Assembly: GCA_031412915.1 (NCBI GenBank)
Contig: JANODX010000158.1
Span: forward strand, 1-64,000
Direction: 5' to 3'
Length of the DNA stretch: 64,000 bases
Origin: JAGNNV01 sp031412915
Lineage (GTDB): Bacteria > Acidobacteriota > Vicinamibacteria > Fen-336 > JAGNNV01
Shown here piece after piece: positions 32,617 through 41,993 of this stretch. Numbering within the stretch: the stretch's first letter is position 1; every line of letters begins with the position of its first letter. The notes beneath the pieces were generated by a model, which saw nothing but the letters and a program-made list of their open reading frames with translations, did not search any database and had not been told where the DNA came from. The translations under genes and the position numbers were made by a program.

Positions 32617-33335
32617 TTCACGCGGTGATTCCGGTTCTCAATGAAGAGCCGAACGTCGCGAACCTGGCCGACCGACTCCAGGATGCGCTGAATCCGTTCG
32701 CGCCCTACCGGATTCTCTTTGTGGACGATGGTTCGACGGACGGAACCGCGGCCGTCCTGAAGGCCAGAGAGCCGGACATCGAGACGATCTCCCATCCGCG
32801 GAATCTCGGCCCCGGCGCCGGGTTTCGGACCGGTTTCACCCACCTCCTCAAAACCCTTCAGCCTTCCGATCTCGTGGTCACCCTCGAAGGCGATGGCACC
32901 AGCGACCTCGCCATTCTGCCCAGGATGCTGGGAAGAGTCCGAAACGAGGACGACGACATCGTCCTGGCCTCGTGCTACCTCTTCGGGGGGGGGATCAAGG
33001 ACACGTCTCTCCACCGGGTGGGTCTCTCCCATCTGGCCAACGCCCTGGTGAAACAGACTCTGAGCCTCTCTGGTCTGGCCACGCTATCGAGTTTCTTCAG
33101 GATCTACCAGGGTCGCACCCTTCTGCGCATGCGCGAGAATTTTGGAGAAAGGCTTTTTGAATCGGACGGTTTCGACAGCCAGATTGAGATTCTTCATCTC
33201 GCCGCGAAGCTGAAGATGAGAATCTCTGAGGTGCCCATGGTCCTCGACGGCTCCCGACGCCTTGGCCGAAGCAAGATGAAGATCCTGAAGACCTCGATCG
33301 CCTATCTTCGTCTGGTGGCGCGATACCGTCGGTGA
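32613..33335 (+). CDS. Family 2 glycosyltransferase (dolichol-phosphate-mannose-synthase-like)
   Basis: 240 residues with a GT-A fold. VIHAVIPVLNEEPN is the first strand, VDDGSTDG (38-44) the nucleotide-binding loop, and TLEGDGTSD the metal-binding DxD-like site. It probably loads a sugar onto a polyprenyl phosphate for a following membrane transferase. GTG at 32613, overlapping the previous stop, is favoured; an in-frame ATG at 32577 would add 12 residues. The end overlaps the next gene by four bases. Confidence 0.85.
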   Translation: MIHAVIPVLNEEPNVANLADRLQDALNPFAPYRILFVDDGSTDGTAAVLKAREPDIETISHPRNLGPGAGFRTGFTHLLKTLQPSDLVVTLEGDGTSDLAILPRMLGRVRNEDDDIVLASCYLFGGGIKDTSLHRVGLSHLANALVKQTLSLSGLATLSSFFRIYQGRTLLRMRENFGERLFESDGFDSQIEILHLAAKLKMRISEVPMVLDGSRRLGRSKMKILKTSIAYLRLVARYRR

Positions 33336-35266
33336 ATCGTTCCTCTCTCTTGGCCCTGCTGGGCTTCCTGCTCGGCGTCCTCGGCTTGTCGTTCAGCCTC
33401 GGGGAGGAAGTCACGGTACCCATGGGCGGGGGGCGGGGACCGCTCATGATGTCCGGGCTTGGCCCGAGCGACGCGGCTTCGGCCCTGCCGAACGAGGAGG
33501 TCGCGGACCAACGACGCAGCTTCTACTTCCGTCAGATCGAATCGACCCGCGCCCAGGTGTCGATTCCCCTCAGACCTCGAGGAGCGTGGAGCGCGGCGGT
33601 GCGGATGGACTCGACGGTCCGAACCAGAGTGGCGATAGCCGACGGCGACACCCCCTTGGGCGATGTCTTCGTCACCCCGGGTCCATGGCGGGAGATTCCT
33701 TTGGCCGAGGGCCTTCGCCTGGACCGAATGGCGTTCACTCTCGGGTTCCAGGACGCTCCCCTGGTACAGCGCAGTGATCCGGAGAATTTTCGGCGCTATG
33801 TAGATCAATTCGCTTTCCGATGCCCCGACGGCTTCGAATTCCCGTGGGCGACGCGTTTGGCCGGCGGACTGCTGATTCTTCTCCTGGTTTCGATCGCTCA
33901 ATCAACATGCGTTTCCGTGGCCGCGCCGGGCGCGATGATCGCGGGGCCATTGGTCTTGTCCCTGATGTCGTTTCTCGAGCCGGTGGCCCTGGCCCTGGCC
34001 CTTCCCCGCCTTCTGGGTTTCGTCGTCTTCGGCGTGGCTTTGATCTTCGTGACGGGACGGATCCTGAAGCTTCCTCCGCCAAAGATCGCGGCCCTGTCTT
34101 TGATGGGCTCGGGGATGGTTCTGGTCTACGGGTGTCTCTCCTTCCTCCCCAATCATTCGCCCGCCGATCTGGACATTCACATCTGGCGGACCATCGATCT
34201 GGCGGAGGTTCCGTGGTCGTATGACGCCTGGCTCCGATACGGGTCTCACTATCCGACGCCATCGCAGGCGCGCGGCGCGGCCACGGAAGCGCTCGGCGCG
34301 GGGCCGCTCATTCCATATTCGCCTCTTCCCTATGTCCTCTTCTACCTCGCTCACACCATGGGCCTCGACCTGCACTGGTCGATCAATGCCATTGCGGTGA
34401 CAAGCCTCGCCCTTCTCCTGCCCCTGTTATTTGCCTTCGCACGCGCTGCCTCGTCCGACACCGGAGGCTTCCTGGCCGCGGCTCTGATGGCCCTGGATCT
34501 CGCCACCATTCACCATCTGGGCCGGGCCCACGCGCCCGCCGTAGCCGGGGGTGCTTTGGGAATTGCGGGCGGCCTGGCGTTCGGGCTCGCTTTCCCGCGT
34601 CTGCGAGAGCCGCGACAATGGAGAGTCGCGGCCCTGGCCCTGGGATTAGGGGCGCTTGGGTACTCGAGCACGCCGCTCTTCTATGCGCTCTTCGGAATCG
34701 CATTGATGGCCTGGGGGTCGGCCGGCGCCAGCACGAAGCCTCTGTCCCGCTCCTTTCTTTTCGCCCTTAGCACCGGCGGCTTTATCGCGCTCGTTATGTA
34801 TTACGGTCACTACATTCCGGGCCTGATCCGCGGCGGGGGAACTTCGAACCTGCTGTCCGATCCCTTTCCTGGCCGGACCTTCTTCATCTTTCACAACGAA
34901 TCGCGCCAGAGCCTCCGTCTGTGGAGATTGGGCCTGTTCGTCCCGTTCCTGGCCGCCATACCGGCGACCGCGATCGTCATTGCCCGATGTTCCGCGACCA
35001 TCCGAGCGTTCCTCCTGGCCTGGCTCTCGGCCTGGGCAGGCATCATGCTTCTGAAGGAACCGTGGGCCTTCCCCCGCCTTCTGCGCTGGGCCAAGGAAGA
35101 CCTCTACGTTGCTCCCGTGCTGGCCCTGCTGATCGCCATCGCCATCGCGCGAATCGAGTCTCGGCCTCTCCGTGTCGGTCTGATCGCCCTGAGTCTGCTG
35201 ACCGCCCTCAGTCTCCGCGCTCGCGACTACGGATTTCACGCCGACACGTTGCGGTTCTTGAGATGA
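33332..35266 (+). CDS. GT-C-like polytopic membrane protein
   Basis: 644 residues. It has an N-terminal helix (ALLGFLLGVLGLSFSL), an extracytoplasmic soluble domain of about 140 residues, and then about 12 hydrophobic helices. A loop with NHSPADLDIHIWRTIDLAE carries acidic residues in the place where GT-C enzymes hold their catalytic Asp. It is expected to use the lipid-linked sugar made by the GT2 next to it. The GTG start overlaps the GT2 stop. No named family was recognised. Confidence 0.6.
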   Translation: MNRSSLLALLGFLLGVLGLSFSLGEEVTVPMGGGRGPLMMSGLGPSDAASALPNEEVADQRRSFYFRQIESTRAQVSIPLRPRGAWSAAVRMDSTVRTRVAIADGDTPLGDVFVTPGPWREIPLAEGLRLDRMAFTLGFQDAPLVQRSDPENFRRYVDQFAFRCPDGFEFPWATRLAGGLLILLLVSIAQSTCVSVAAPGAMIAGPLVLSLMSFLEPVALALALPRLLGFVVFGVALIFVTGRILKLPPPKIAALSLMGSGMVLVYGCLSFLPNHSPADLDIHIWRTIDLAEVPWSYDAWLRYGSHYPTPSQARGAATEALGAGPLIPYSPLPYVLFYLAHTMGLDLHWSINAIAVTSLALLLPLLFAFARAASSDTGGFLAAALMALDLATIHHLGRAHAPAVAGGALGIAGGLAFGLAFPRLREPRQWRVAALALGLGALGYSSTPLFYALFGIALMAWGSAGASTKPLSRSFLFALSTGGFIALVMYYGHYIPGLIRGGGTSNLLSDPFPGRTFFIFHNESRQSLRLWRLGLFVPFLAAIPATAIVIARCSATIRAFLLAWLSAWAGIMLLKEPWAFPRLLRWAKEDLYVAPVLALLIAIAIARIESRPLRVGLIALSLLTALSLRARDYGFHADTLRFLR

Positions 35267-35405
35267 CGGGATCTCCGCGCTCGGCCGGCCGGATGAGTGG
35301 ATCCAATGCGGATTTCGAAATTTCCCGGTCGAGGTGGCCTGGAGCGGGACCAACGATATTGGCGCCCTTGACCGCCTCTAAGGGACAGGGGGCCGAGTAT
35401 CAGAT
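35267..35405. other. Gap between convergent membrane-protein genes
   Basis: 139 bp between two converging genes. A short plus-strand frame exists without start context. A GC-rich GGCCGGCC palindrome occurs near 35283, but no classic terminator is present. Confidence 0.4.
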
Positions 35406-37178
35406 CTACCGGATGGTGGGAAGGGAGTAGACCACCGTGCTGCCTCCGTCGAAGGCGAGCGGGAGTTTACGGCGCCGATCCTGGCCCACGATGTAGTCGG
35501 CCCCGAACTGACGGGCCAGGGTTACGATCTCATCGTCCGAGAACTGCCCATACTCCTTGGCCATCACAATCTCCATGCGGCGGCCCCACTCTTTCGCGAA
35601 GGCGTCATCGAAGTATTGCTGGGTCCCATCTTTCCACTCGCCCACGATCGTTCGTTCGGAGAACACGCGGAATCCCGCCTCTTCAGGAGGGGTGAGAAAC
35701 ACTGCGGTCTTGGGGGTCTGGGTCCGGGCCCAATTCTGCGCCGCCCGAAACGAGCCGTGCTCAAACCGCTGCCGCTGTCTCCGGTAGTTGTCGCCAAACA
35801 GGGGGCCGATGGCCAGGAGGAAAGCCAGAGCCGACAGCATCAGGGATCGGCGACGATCTTTATGGGCGACGGCGAGAGCCACCAACAGGGCCGTGCCCAG
35901 GATGGCGAAGATCGACTCATTCTGGACGCGCCGGATGAATTCCATCACATAGTCCGTCCAGATAAGCGGCCGATCGGGCCATTGAAGAGCGACCAGGGCG
36001 AAGGCGCCCAGGAGCCGGAGCCAGGAGGGAAGGGGCGGTGTGTTCGCGCCCAACACCGCGATCAAGACCAAGAGTCCAAGCGGTTCCAGGCCCGTGGCAA
36101 AAATTGCCAGGAAGTAGAAGGCGGAGAGGACGCGCATGAGCGACGAGTTGCGCCACAGCAAGACCATGTCGGCCGCCATGAAGGCAAGGAGAAGGACGGA
36201 CAGGAATCGCCAGATCCGGTGCGGCTGAAACTGCAGCATGGCCTTCAGGGGAATGAACTCCGTGAAGATCGTGCCGGTGACGAACAGGAACGAGGTGGCG
36301 AGAATGAGAACACTCAGTCCCGGCAATCGGTCCGGCTTGGACCGGGTCGCCGCGGCCAGACCCAGGAGGAGCCAGATCGCCGCATCGGGCAGAGCATCGC
36401 CAAACGTACCCGGAAACGAATGGTGGGAGGAACGCAGGATCAGAAGATCGAGCCACTCTCGCGTCATCGGCTTGTCTTGAGCGATAGTCCGACCCAGAAA
36501 CGGGAGCACGGGCAGCCAGGAGAGGATCAGATGCCTGGCCGTGGTCGATCGGGGAAGCGACCTCGCCTCCCAGAAGATCATCAACGTGAAAGGAACAAGG
36601 AGATACAACGAGTAGAGGGCGTGGTTGTAGACCCCGAAAGAGACGATCAGAAGCGGCAAGGTTCTCCGGCCCTCGAGAAAGAGGGCGAGAGCCATCAAGT
36701 CGAGACCGGAGGCCAGATGCGAATGCGAAAAGGCGACTCGGTACAGCGCTTCTCCGGCGAAGCCGGTGCGCACGGGCATGGCCAGAAGCACGGCCAGTCC
36801 GCCCACCGACCGGTCTCCTCCGCTGGCCCAAACCCCCATGCGATAGACCGCCGCATAGGTCAGGGCAATCGAAACCACGTAGAGCGCGAAATAGGCGAGC
36901 GCCACCCAGTCGGTCGAGGGAAGGACCGCAGCCAGAGATCGATAGAAGATGGTGGGAAAACGGTCGCCCGTGGCCACCAGGGAGTCGCCCGCGTATAGGG
37001 AACGATCGATGAATCTCTTCAGAATCGGAACGGTGATCCCGTGGTTGCTGTCGCCGAATCGATATCCGACCAGGGTAAGGCTGGCCAGAGAGGCGAGGAC
37101 GGAGAGGGTCGCCCCCTGAAGGAAGGTCAGGGGCGGCGCCGCTGGAGTCCCGGCAAGAGCGTGATCGGAAGCGGACAA
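35406..37178 (-). CDS. Polytopic membrane protein, GT-C-like
   Basis: 590 residues. About 11 hydrophobic helices run from residue 25 to about 470, with DSNHGITVPILKRFIDRSLY in the first outer loop. A soluble C-terminal part of about 110 residues follows (FRVFSERTIVGEWKDGTQQY, LARQFGADYIVGQDRRRK). The layout is that of large envelope glycosyltransferase-like or oligosaccharide proteins, but I cannot assign a family. It converges on the sugar cluster and is probably part of the same surface-glycan function. ATG at 37178. Confidence 0.55.
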   Translation of the reverse strand: MSASDHALAGTPAAPPLTFLQGATLSVLASLASLTLVGYRFGDSNHGITVPILKRFIDRSLYAGDSLVATGDRFPTIFYRSLAAVLPSTDWVALAYFALYVVSIALTYAAVYRMGVWASGGDRSVGGLAVLLAMPVRTGFAGEALYRVAFSHSHLASGLDLMALALFLEGRRTLPLLIVSFGVYNHALYSLYLLVPFTLMIFWEARSLPRSTTARHLILSWLPVLPFLGRTIAQDKPMTREWLDLLILRSSHHSFPGTFGDALPDAAIWLLLGLAAATRSKPDRLPGLSVLILATSFLFVTGTIFTEFIPLKAMLQFQPHRIWRFLSVLLLAFMAADMVLLWRNSSLMRVLSAFYFLAIFATGLEPLGLLVLIAVLGANTPPLPSWLRLLGAFALVALQWPDRPLIWTDYVMEFIRRVQNESIFAILGTALLVALAVAHKDRRRSLMLSALAFLLAIGPLFGDNYRRQRQRFEHGSFRAAQNWARTQTPKTAVFLTPPEEAGFRVFSERTIVGEWKDGTQQYFDDAFAKEWGRRMEIVMAKEYGQFSDDEIVTLARQFGADYIVGQDRRRKLPLAFDGGSTVVYSLPTIR

Positions 37179-37347
37179 GGGGCGTTTCTAGGGCAGGCGA
37201 AGGAGGCGTGTCCTCCACCCAGTCTAGTTTTGATCTCGCGCGCTTTCCTAGCCAGTCTGCCTCAACCGGCGAGCACGAATGCGGCCGGATGGAATCTGCC
37301 GGAGTTCAGGATTTTGGAGACGCGCTGAAAGAGTTCGCCGACCGCCG
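37179..37347. other. Intergenic region between membrane protein and pseudouridine synthase
   Basis: No additional gene recognised. It contains the upstream region of the 35406-37178 gene and the downstream end of the RluA-like gene. Confidence 0.4.
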
Positions 37348-38244
37348 CTATGGGCGAGTCCGTCCGCTTCGGTTCCGCAGCCGTCTCAGAGCCGCGGCGA
37401 AATCGACCGGAGGCTCACTCTCGCAGTCGATGGGCTGCCCGGTGAGCGGATGGGGGAAAACAAGTCTGCAGGCGTGAAGGAGCGGCCGGCTCAAGACGGG
37501 ACGCTTCACCCGGCCATAGACACCGTCACCCATGATGGGGTGCCCGATGGCGCGCAGGTGGAGGCGGATTTGATGTTGCCGTCCAGTGTCCAGTTCGACT
37601 TCGAGAAGAGCGCCATGCGGAAATCTCTCCCGGACTTTGTAGTGGGTGACCGCGTGACGGGACGGCTCGTCCTCGTCTCTCGCGATGTGCCGCTGGCCGG
37701 ACTCGTATTCGTCGGCAATCGGAAGGTCGATGGTCCCGAACCCGGGTTCGGGAAGGCCCTCGACCAGGGCGAGGTAGCGGCGCAAGAAGGCGTGATCTCG
37801 GAAGGCGGCCCGCCCCGCCGCGTGGCTCTCCCGCGAGAGAGCGATGGCGACGAGACCCGATGTGCCTCGATCCAGCCGATGAAGGGCGCCCACATACGCT
37901 CTCGGCCCACGGACTCGGGTCAGATCGGCGCGCAGGCGGGTCAGGACGCAGTCGTCGCCGGATCCGCCATCGGTGGGAACAGTGAGCAGTCCGGGAGGCT
38001 TGTCCACCACCGCGAGATGCTCGTCCTGGAAGGAGCAGGGAAGGGACAGGCGAATCGCTTCTTCGCGCCGACGGTTCGGGTGGTAGGTCACGGTGCTGGA
38101 GGCCTCAACCCGATGGCCCGCGTCCCGGACTCTGTGCGGGCCCACGTCGACCTGGCCTGCGCCAATCGCGTCCTGGGCCTTCCTTCTCGACAGGGCGAAG
38201 TCTCGGGCTACGCGCACGTCGAGCCGACCGGGAGAAACCATCAC
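37348..38244 (-). CDS. RluA-family pseudouridine synthase
   Basis: 298 residues converting uridine to pseudouridine in rRNA or tRNA. An S4-like RNA-binding region (about 5-55: LDVRVARDFALSRRKAQDAI) precedes the catalytic domain with HRLDRGTSG (122-130, catalytic Asp125), LEVELDTGRQHQIRLHLRAI, and HACRLVFPHPLTG. Which RNA position is modified cannot be told. ATG at 38244; the next Met is three bases later. Confidence 0.9.
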   Translation of the reverse strand: MMVSPGRLDVRVARDFALSRRKAQDAIGAGQVDVGPHRVRDAGHRVEASSTVTYHPNRRREEAIRLSLPCSFQDEHLAVVDKPPGLLTVPTDGGSGDDCVLTRLRADLTRVRGPRAYVGALHRLDRGTSGLVAIALSRESHAAGRAAFRDHAFLRRYLALVEGLPEPGFGTIDLPIADEYESGQRHIARDEDEPSRHAVTHYKVRERFPHGALLEVELDTGRQHQIRLHLRAIGHPIMGDGVYGRVKRPVLSRPLLHACRLVFPHPLTGQPIDCESEPPVDFAAALRRLRNRSGRTRP

Positions 38245-38304
38245 CCGGGAGAATAGATGGACGCGTCTTCTCCCTTCAGCGCGCTCCTGGGGCCTGGGCG
38301 TCTT

Positions 38305-39339
38305 CTAGTTCTGAACCTCGTCGGCCGCCTTGCGTTCGCGAGTGCGCCCGGAAGGACCCATGGTCTTCTTCAATGACTCGATCAGCTCATGGGTGATGGT
38401 CGCCTTGATGTGGACTTTCTCTGCTTCAGTGGCAACCGAGATCGAATCGGCGATCTGCGCCAGTTCGGCCTTCTGACCCGCCTGGAGGGACAGCATGGCG
38501 GAGAAACCTCGAACCACGTCGGCGATCTTGGTGGCCGATTTCTCGTCCTGAGCCTCGGCCACCGCGGTCATGCCCACCTCGGGATCGAGATGGCCGTAGG
38601 CCACGACTTGCTTGACGCTCGGGAGGTTCGCCGCGGGCCCGCCGACCTGCGAGGCCACGCGGGAGAGAACGGAGGGTCCGCCCACCGCCCAGAAAGTGGA
38701 GCCGGGCTCGATGCTCTGAAGCTGGGCGACGAGCTGCTGAGAGTCGCGAATGCCGTGGCCGGTGGAACGGTTGGCCAGAAAGGTCTCGACCGAAGCGGAA
38801 TCGCCGGCGACGAGAATCCCCGCGTCAAGAAGCGCAACCGCGCCGTTCGACTTGCCCGTGGCTTCTCGGAAGATGGTGACGCCCTCGCGGCGCTCCTTCG
38901 ATGCCTTGCCCGCTTCAGGGATGGAGGATTCGAGACGGGCGGCATCGAAGCGGCCGGTCACGAACACGAGAGCATTCTCCGGGTGACGCTTGTGATCGCC
39001 CTCGACTTTGGGTTCGGTCGCGTTCGCCCGGATCGCCACCACGACGGAATCGATGTCCCGGGCAGGGTTGAGGCCGGTCTTCCGCTCGATCTCGGCCAGG
39101 GCGTCGATGCGGCCCGGTTCGCCCTCGCCTCCGAACTTCGCGTAGAACTGCGAGCCGGTGAGTGCGCGAACGTCGAAACCCATCACCATCGAGCTGTCGG
39201 CGGGCAGGGCCAGGGCCTCGGGCGGGATGGGCCCCACGGCGGCGCGGGCGGTGCCCGTGAGGCGGGTGGAGAAGGCGAGACCTATGCCCAGGACGGAGAT
39301 GGCGGCGGCGGTGAGGATGAGGCGGCGAGATCGGTTCAT
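38305..39339 (-). CDS. Exported hypothetical protein
   Basis: 344 residues. A signal peptide (RLILTAAAISVLGIGLAFST) is followed by a mature part with two similar halves (ADSSMVMGFDVRALTGSQFY; PGSTFWAVGGPSVLSRVASQ), resembling DUF3352-like periplasmic proteins without known activity. ATG at 39339 has GGGAG upstream. The longer frame to 39486 crosses into the ABC gene's end and is not used. Confidence 0.75.
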   Translation of the reverse strand: MNRSRRLILTAAAISVLGIGLAFSTRLTGTARAAVGPIPPEALALPADSSMVMGFDVRALTGSQFYAKFGGEGEPGRIDALAEIERKTGLNPARDIDSVVVAIRANATEPKVEGDHKRHPENALVFVTGRFDAARLESSIPEAGKASKERREGVTIFREATGKSNGAVALLDAGILVAGDSASVETFLANRSTGHGIRDSQQLVAQLQSIEPGSTFWAVGGPSVLSRVASQVGGPAANLPSVKQVVAYGHLDPEVGMTAVAEAQDEKSATKIADVVRGFSAMLSLQAGQKAELAQIADSISVATEAEKVHIKATITHELIESLKKTMGPSGRTRERKAADEVQN

Positions 39340-39409
39340 GCTGGGGAACTCCCTTGAAGAAGGCAAATACTCTGGCATGGGCGGCCTGTGCGGGCCAATT
39401 CCCACGCCC

Positions 39410-40219
39410 TCATGAGGAGATAACGTACTCGCGTCTCGAAAAGATCCATACGGCCAGAGCCAGACACACAACCCCAGTGATTCCAAGAACTAGAACAGAC
39501 TCCCCTACCCCAAAGAACTTGGAGAAGAGTTCGGCCAGTCCCTCTTCGGACGGACGGTGGCGGATCAGGGAGCGTGCGTAGGCGGTGAGGGTGTAGTTGG
39601 GAGCATCTCCCGGGAAATTGGCGACGAAGCCTTCCCAGACGAAGAGGAACAGCAATCCGGGAATGAGGGGTCGCTTCAGACTCACGCCCAGGAGAGCAAA
39701 GACACTGCCGTATGTAAATAGAGTGAGCGCCGAAGCACCCAGATCCTGAATCAGATTGGGAGCGCCAAAACCCAGACCTTGAGGAGTGCCCGCACACAGG
39801 ACCACATAGGTAAGAACCACGCAGGGCACGGTGAGGGTGAGCACGGTGACGAGGTAGGCGAGGAATTCGCCCAGGAAGATCGAGAGTCTGGAGATGGGCC
39901 GGGTGAGGAAATACGTGAGCGTCTTGGAATCGACCCCGTCGGAGATCAAGGCGGATCCGAAGAGCAGGGCCACGAGAGGCAGAAGATTCCGCACGAAGAA
40001 GAGAGCAATCACCATTCCGTAGAGCTCGAATCCGGTGAGGGGAAGGTCCTTGGGGGGATAGATCCTGAGAAGCCCGCCCAAAAGCACAGGCAGAGCGAGG
40101 AGCAGGAAGACCCAGAAACTTCGCGGCCGCGGCAGCATCCGCTCTATCGAGATGAAGAACACATCCCTCGCCGCACTCCACACCGGGCGCGTGGCCCGGA
40201 TCTCAGTTTCCGTCGTCAC
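39410..40219 (-). CDS. ABC-2 type transporter permease (second in operon)
   Basis: 269 residues with six hydrophobic helices (SFWVFLLLALPVLLGGLL to LVLGITGVVCLALAVWIFS). The LFGSALISDGVDSKTLTYFL region with RPISRLSIFLGEFLAY is typical of ABC-2/NosY-like permeases. It pairs with the ATPase encoded just upstream. GTG at 40219 overlaps that gene's stop as GTGA and is preferred over the ATG 51 bases earlier. Last gene of a four-gene exporter operon. Confidence 0.8.
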   Translation of the reverse strand: MTTETEIRATRPVWSAARDVFFISIERMLPRPRSFWVFLLLALPVLLGGLLRIYPPKDLPLTGFELYGMVIALFFVRNLLPLVALLFGSALISDGVDSKTLTYFLTRPISRLSIFLGEFLAYLVTVLTLTVPCVVLTYVVLCAGTPQGLGFGAPNLIQDLGASALTLFTYGSVFALLGVSLKRPLIPGLLFLFVWEGFVANFPGDAPNYTLTAYARSLIRHRPSEEGLAELFSKFFGVGESVLVLGITGVVCLALAVWIFSRREYVISS

Positions 40220-41136
40220 TTGCGCACCAGGTAGGAGAATACGGATTCGAGATTCTCGTCGGTCACCCACATTTCCTCAACCCCGAAAGTCGCGGACAAC
40301 TCCTGAACCCTGGAGAAGAAGGCATCCGGTTTCCTGATCTCGGCGAGGAGATGGCCGGTCGCGTCCTCGAGGTTCAAGGACACGAGGTCGGGCAAAAGCA
40401 CGAGTTCGCGGGCCAGACCTCGAGCGTCCCGGGCCTTCAGGCGCACGGATCGGGGGTGACGATCCAGCAGGTCCCGAATTTCTCCCAGATCGCCCTCGGC
40501 GAGGACGCGGCCGTTGTGGATCAGAAGAACGCGCCGGGTGACCTGCTCCAGTTCATGGAGGATGTGGGTGGAAACGAGGACGGTCCGGCCCTCCTCACCC
40601 AGGCGCTTCATGAGGTCGGATATGCGCTTCCGGTTTTGCGGGTCCATGCCGGTGAGAGGCTCGTCGAGAAACAGGACTTCGGGCTGGTGCGCGAGAGCCT
40701 GAGCCAGCTTGATCCGCTGCCGCATACCCTTGCTGTAACCGCCGATCTTGCGATGCATCGCGTCCTTGAGGTCGACCGTCTCGATCGCCGCGGTGGCGAG
40801 CTTCTCCGCTTCTGCTCGGTCGAATCCATTCAAGGAAAGGAGGGCGCTCACGAACTGTAGCCCGGTAAAGTCCTCGAAGAACGCGTCGGTGTCCGAGCAC
40901 AGACCCACGGAGTGGAAGACCTCCGGCGAGCCGAAGGCCGGCCGGCCCAGGAGTTCGACCGTGCCCTGGCTCGGGCGGAGCTGGCCGCAGGCAAGCTTCA
41001 GGAGCGAGCTCTTTCCCGCGCCATTGGGACCGAGCAGGCCGAAAACCCCCGGACCCAGTTCGAAGCTCACGTCGTTGAGCGCCATCACCGGGCCGTACCA
41101 CCGCGAGGCCTTCCGGAAAACCACCCGCGCGGTCAC
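40216..41136 (-). CDS. ABC transporter ATP-binding protein (second)
   Basis: 306 residues. Walker A GLLGPNGAGKSS (34-45), signature GGYSKGMRQRIKLAQAL, Walker B EVLFLDEPLTGMDP and switch STHILHE are all present, so it is an active-looking ATPase of the ABC-2 (CcmA/NatA) type. GTG at 41136 overlaps the upstream permease stop. The C-terminal 80 residues resemble the regulatory tail of such ATPases. It works with the permease at 39410-40219. Confidence 0.9.
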   Translation of the reverse strand: MTARVVFRKASRWYGPVMALNDVSFELGPGVFGLLGPNGAGKSSLLKLACGQLRPSQGTVELLGRPAFGSPEVFHSVGLCSDTDAFFEDFTGLQFVSALLSLNGFDRAEAEKLATAAIETVDLKDAMHRKIGGYSKGMRQRIKLAQALAHQPEVLFLDEPLTGMDPQNRKRISDLMKRLGEEGRTVLVSTHILHELEQVTRRVLLIHNGRVLAEGDLGEIRDLLDRHPRSVRLKARDARGLARELVLLPDLVSLNLEDATGHLLAEIRKPDAFFSRVQELSATFGVEEMWVTDENLESVFSYLVRK

Positions 41137-41993
41137 TTGACGATCTCCACCGCACGAACCCTGGTCTTCAGAATGACGAGGCAGGAAAGGAAGAGCACGG
41201 CCAGGACGGCGAGCGCCCATTCAGGAGGCAGGTCGGCGGTCATGCGTGAGGGCTTGAGCCCGAAGATCGCCTCACCCACCCGCCGCATGCTCGCCTGAAT
41301 CGAAATCAAGCCGGCGTAGGAACTGCGCGTGGCTCTCCAGGCGATGGCCTGGGCTACCGTGCTTCCGACAAAGACGAAGAAGAAACCAAGCCCGGCAAAT
41401 CGTGCGTTGCGGGCGAGAGCCGACATGGCCAGAACGAGACCGGTGGTGGGCAGCACCAGGACAAGGGCGAAAGCGACGATCTTCGGAACGAGCAAAAGGT
41501 GCGACATGCCCCCGAGAACGTCGGGGGCGAGTGAGCGAGCTCCGAGGAAGAGAACCAGCCCGGGGATCAGTGTGACCATGGAGAGAGAAACGAAGAGGAT
41601 GGCGACCTTCCCGAAGATGTAGTCGGAGAGGGTGAGGGGTCTGGACAGATAAAGCAGGAGGCCGCCGGTTCGCATGTCGTTGGCGATGAGCCCCGCTCCG
41701 GCGAGAGCCGACATCAGGAGCATCCAGGGAATCTGCTGGCCGAGGAAATCGCAGAAGAGCTTGTCGTCCACCGGGACAATACGACGGGCCTCGGGAAACC
41801 GGGTGGTGAAGTAGACCTGCACGAGCCGGACGAAAACCGGGAGCCAGGCGATGGCGATGAGGCCCAGGTAGGCACGAAGCGCAAACAGCGCCTTCAATCC
41901 CTCGCGAGCGATGGGAATCCATCGGTTATTCCGCAGGGGTATGGAGGCGTCCAGACGCCGATAGTGCTGTTCGTAGATCTGGGTGGAACTCAT
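41133..41993 (-). CDS. ABC-2 type transporter permease (first)
   Basis: 286 residues. A cytoplasmic N-terminus (YEQHYRRLDASIPLRNN) precedes six hydrophobic helices. AGAGLIANDMRTGGLLLYLS followed by RPLTLSDYIFGKVAIL is the ABC-2 permease signature region, similar to the other permease of the operon. Overlaps of four bases on both sides show tight cotranscription. Substrate unknown. Confidence 0.8.
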   Translation of the reverse strand: MSSTQIYEQHYRRLDASIPLRNNRWIPIAREGLKALFALRAYLGLIAIAWLPVFVRLVQVYFTTRFPEARRIVPVDDKLFCDFLGQQIPWMLLMSALAGAGLIANDMRTGGLLLYLSRPLTLSDYIFGKVAILFVSLSMVTLIPGLVLFLGARSLAPDVLGGMSHLLLVPKIVAFALVLVLPTTGLVLAMSALARNARFAGLGFFFVFVGSTVAQAIAWRATRSSYAGLISIQASMRRVGEAIFGLKPSRMTADLPPEWALAVLAVLFLSCLVILKTRVRAVEIVK

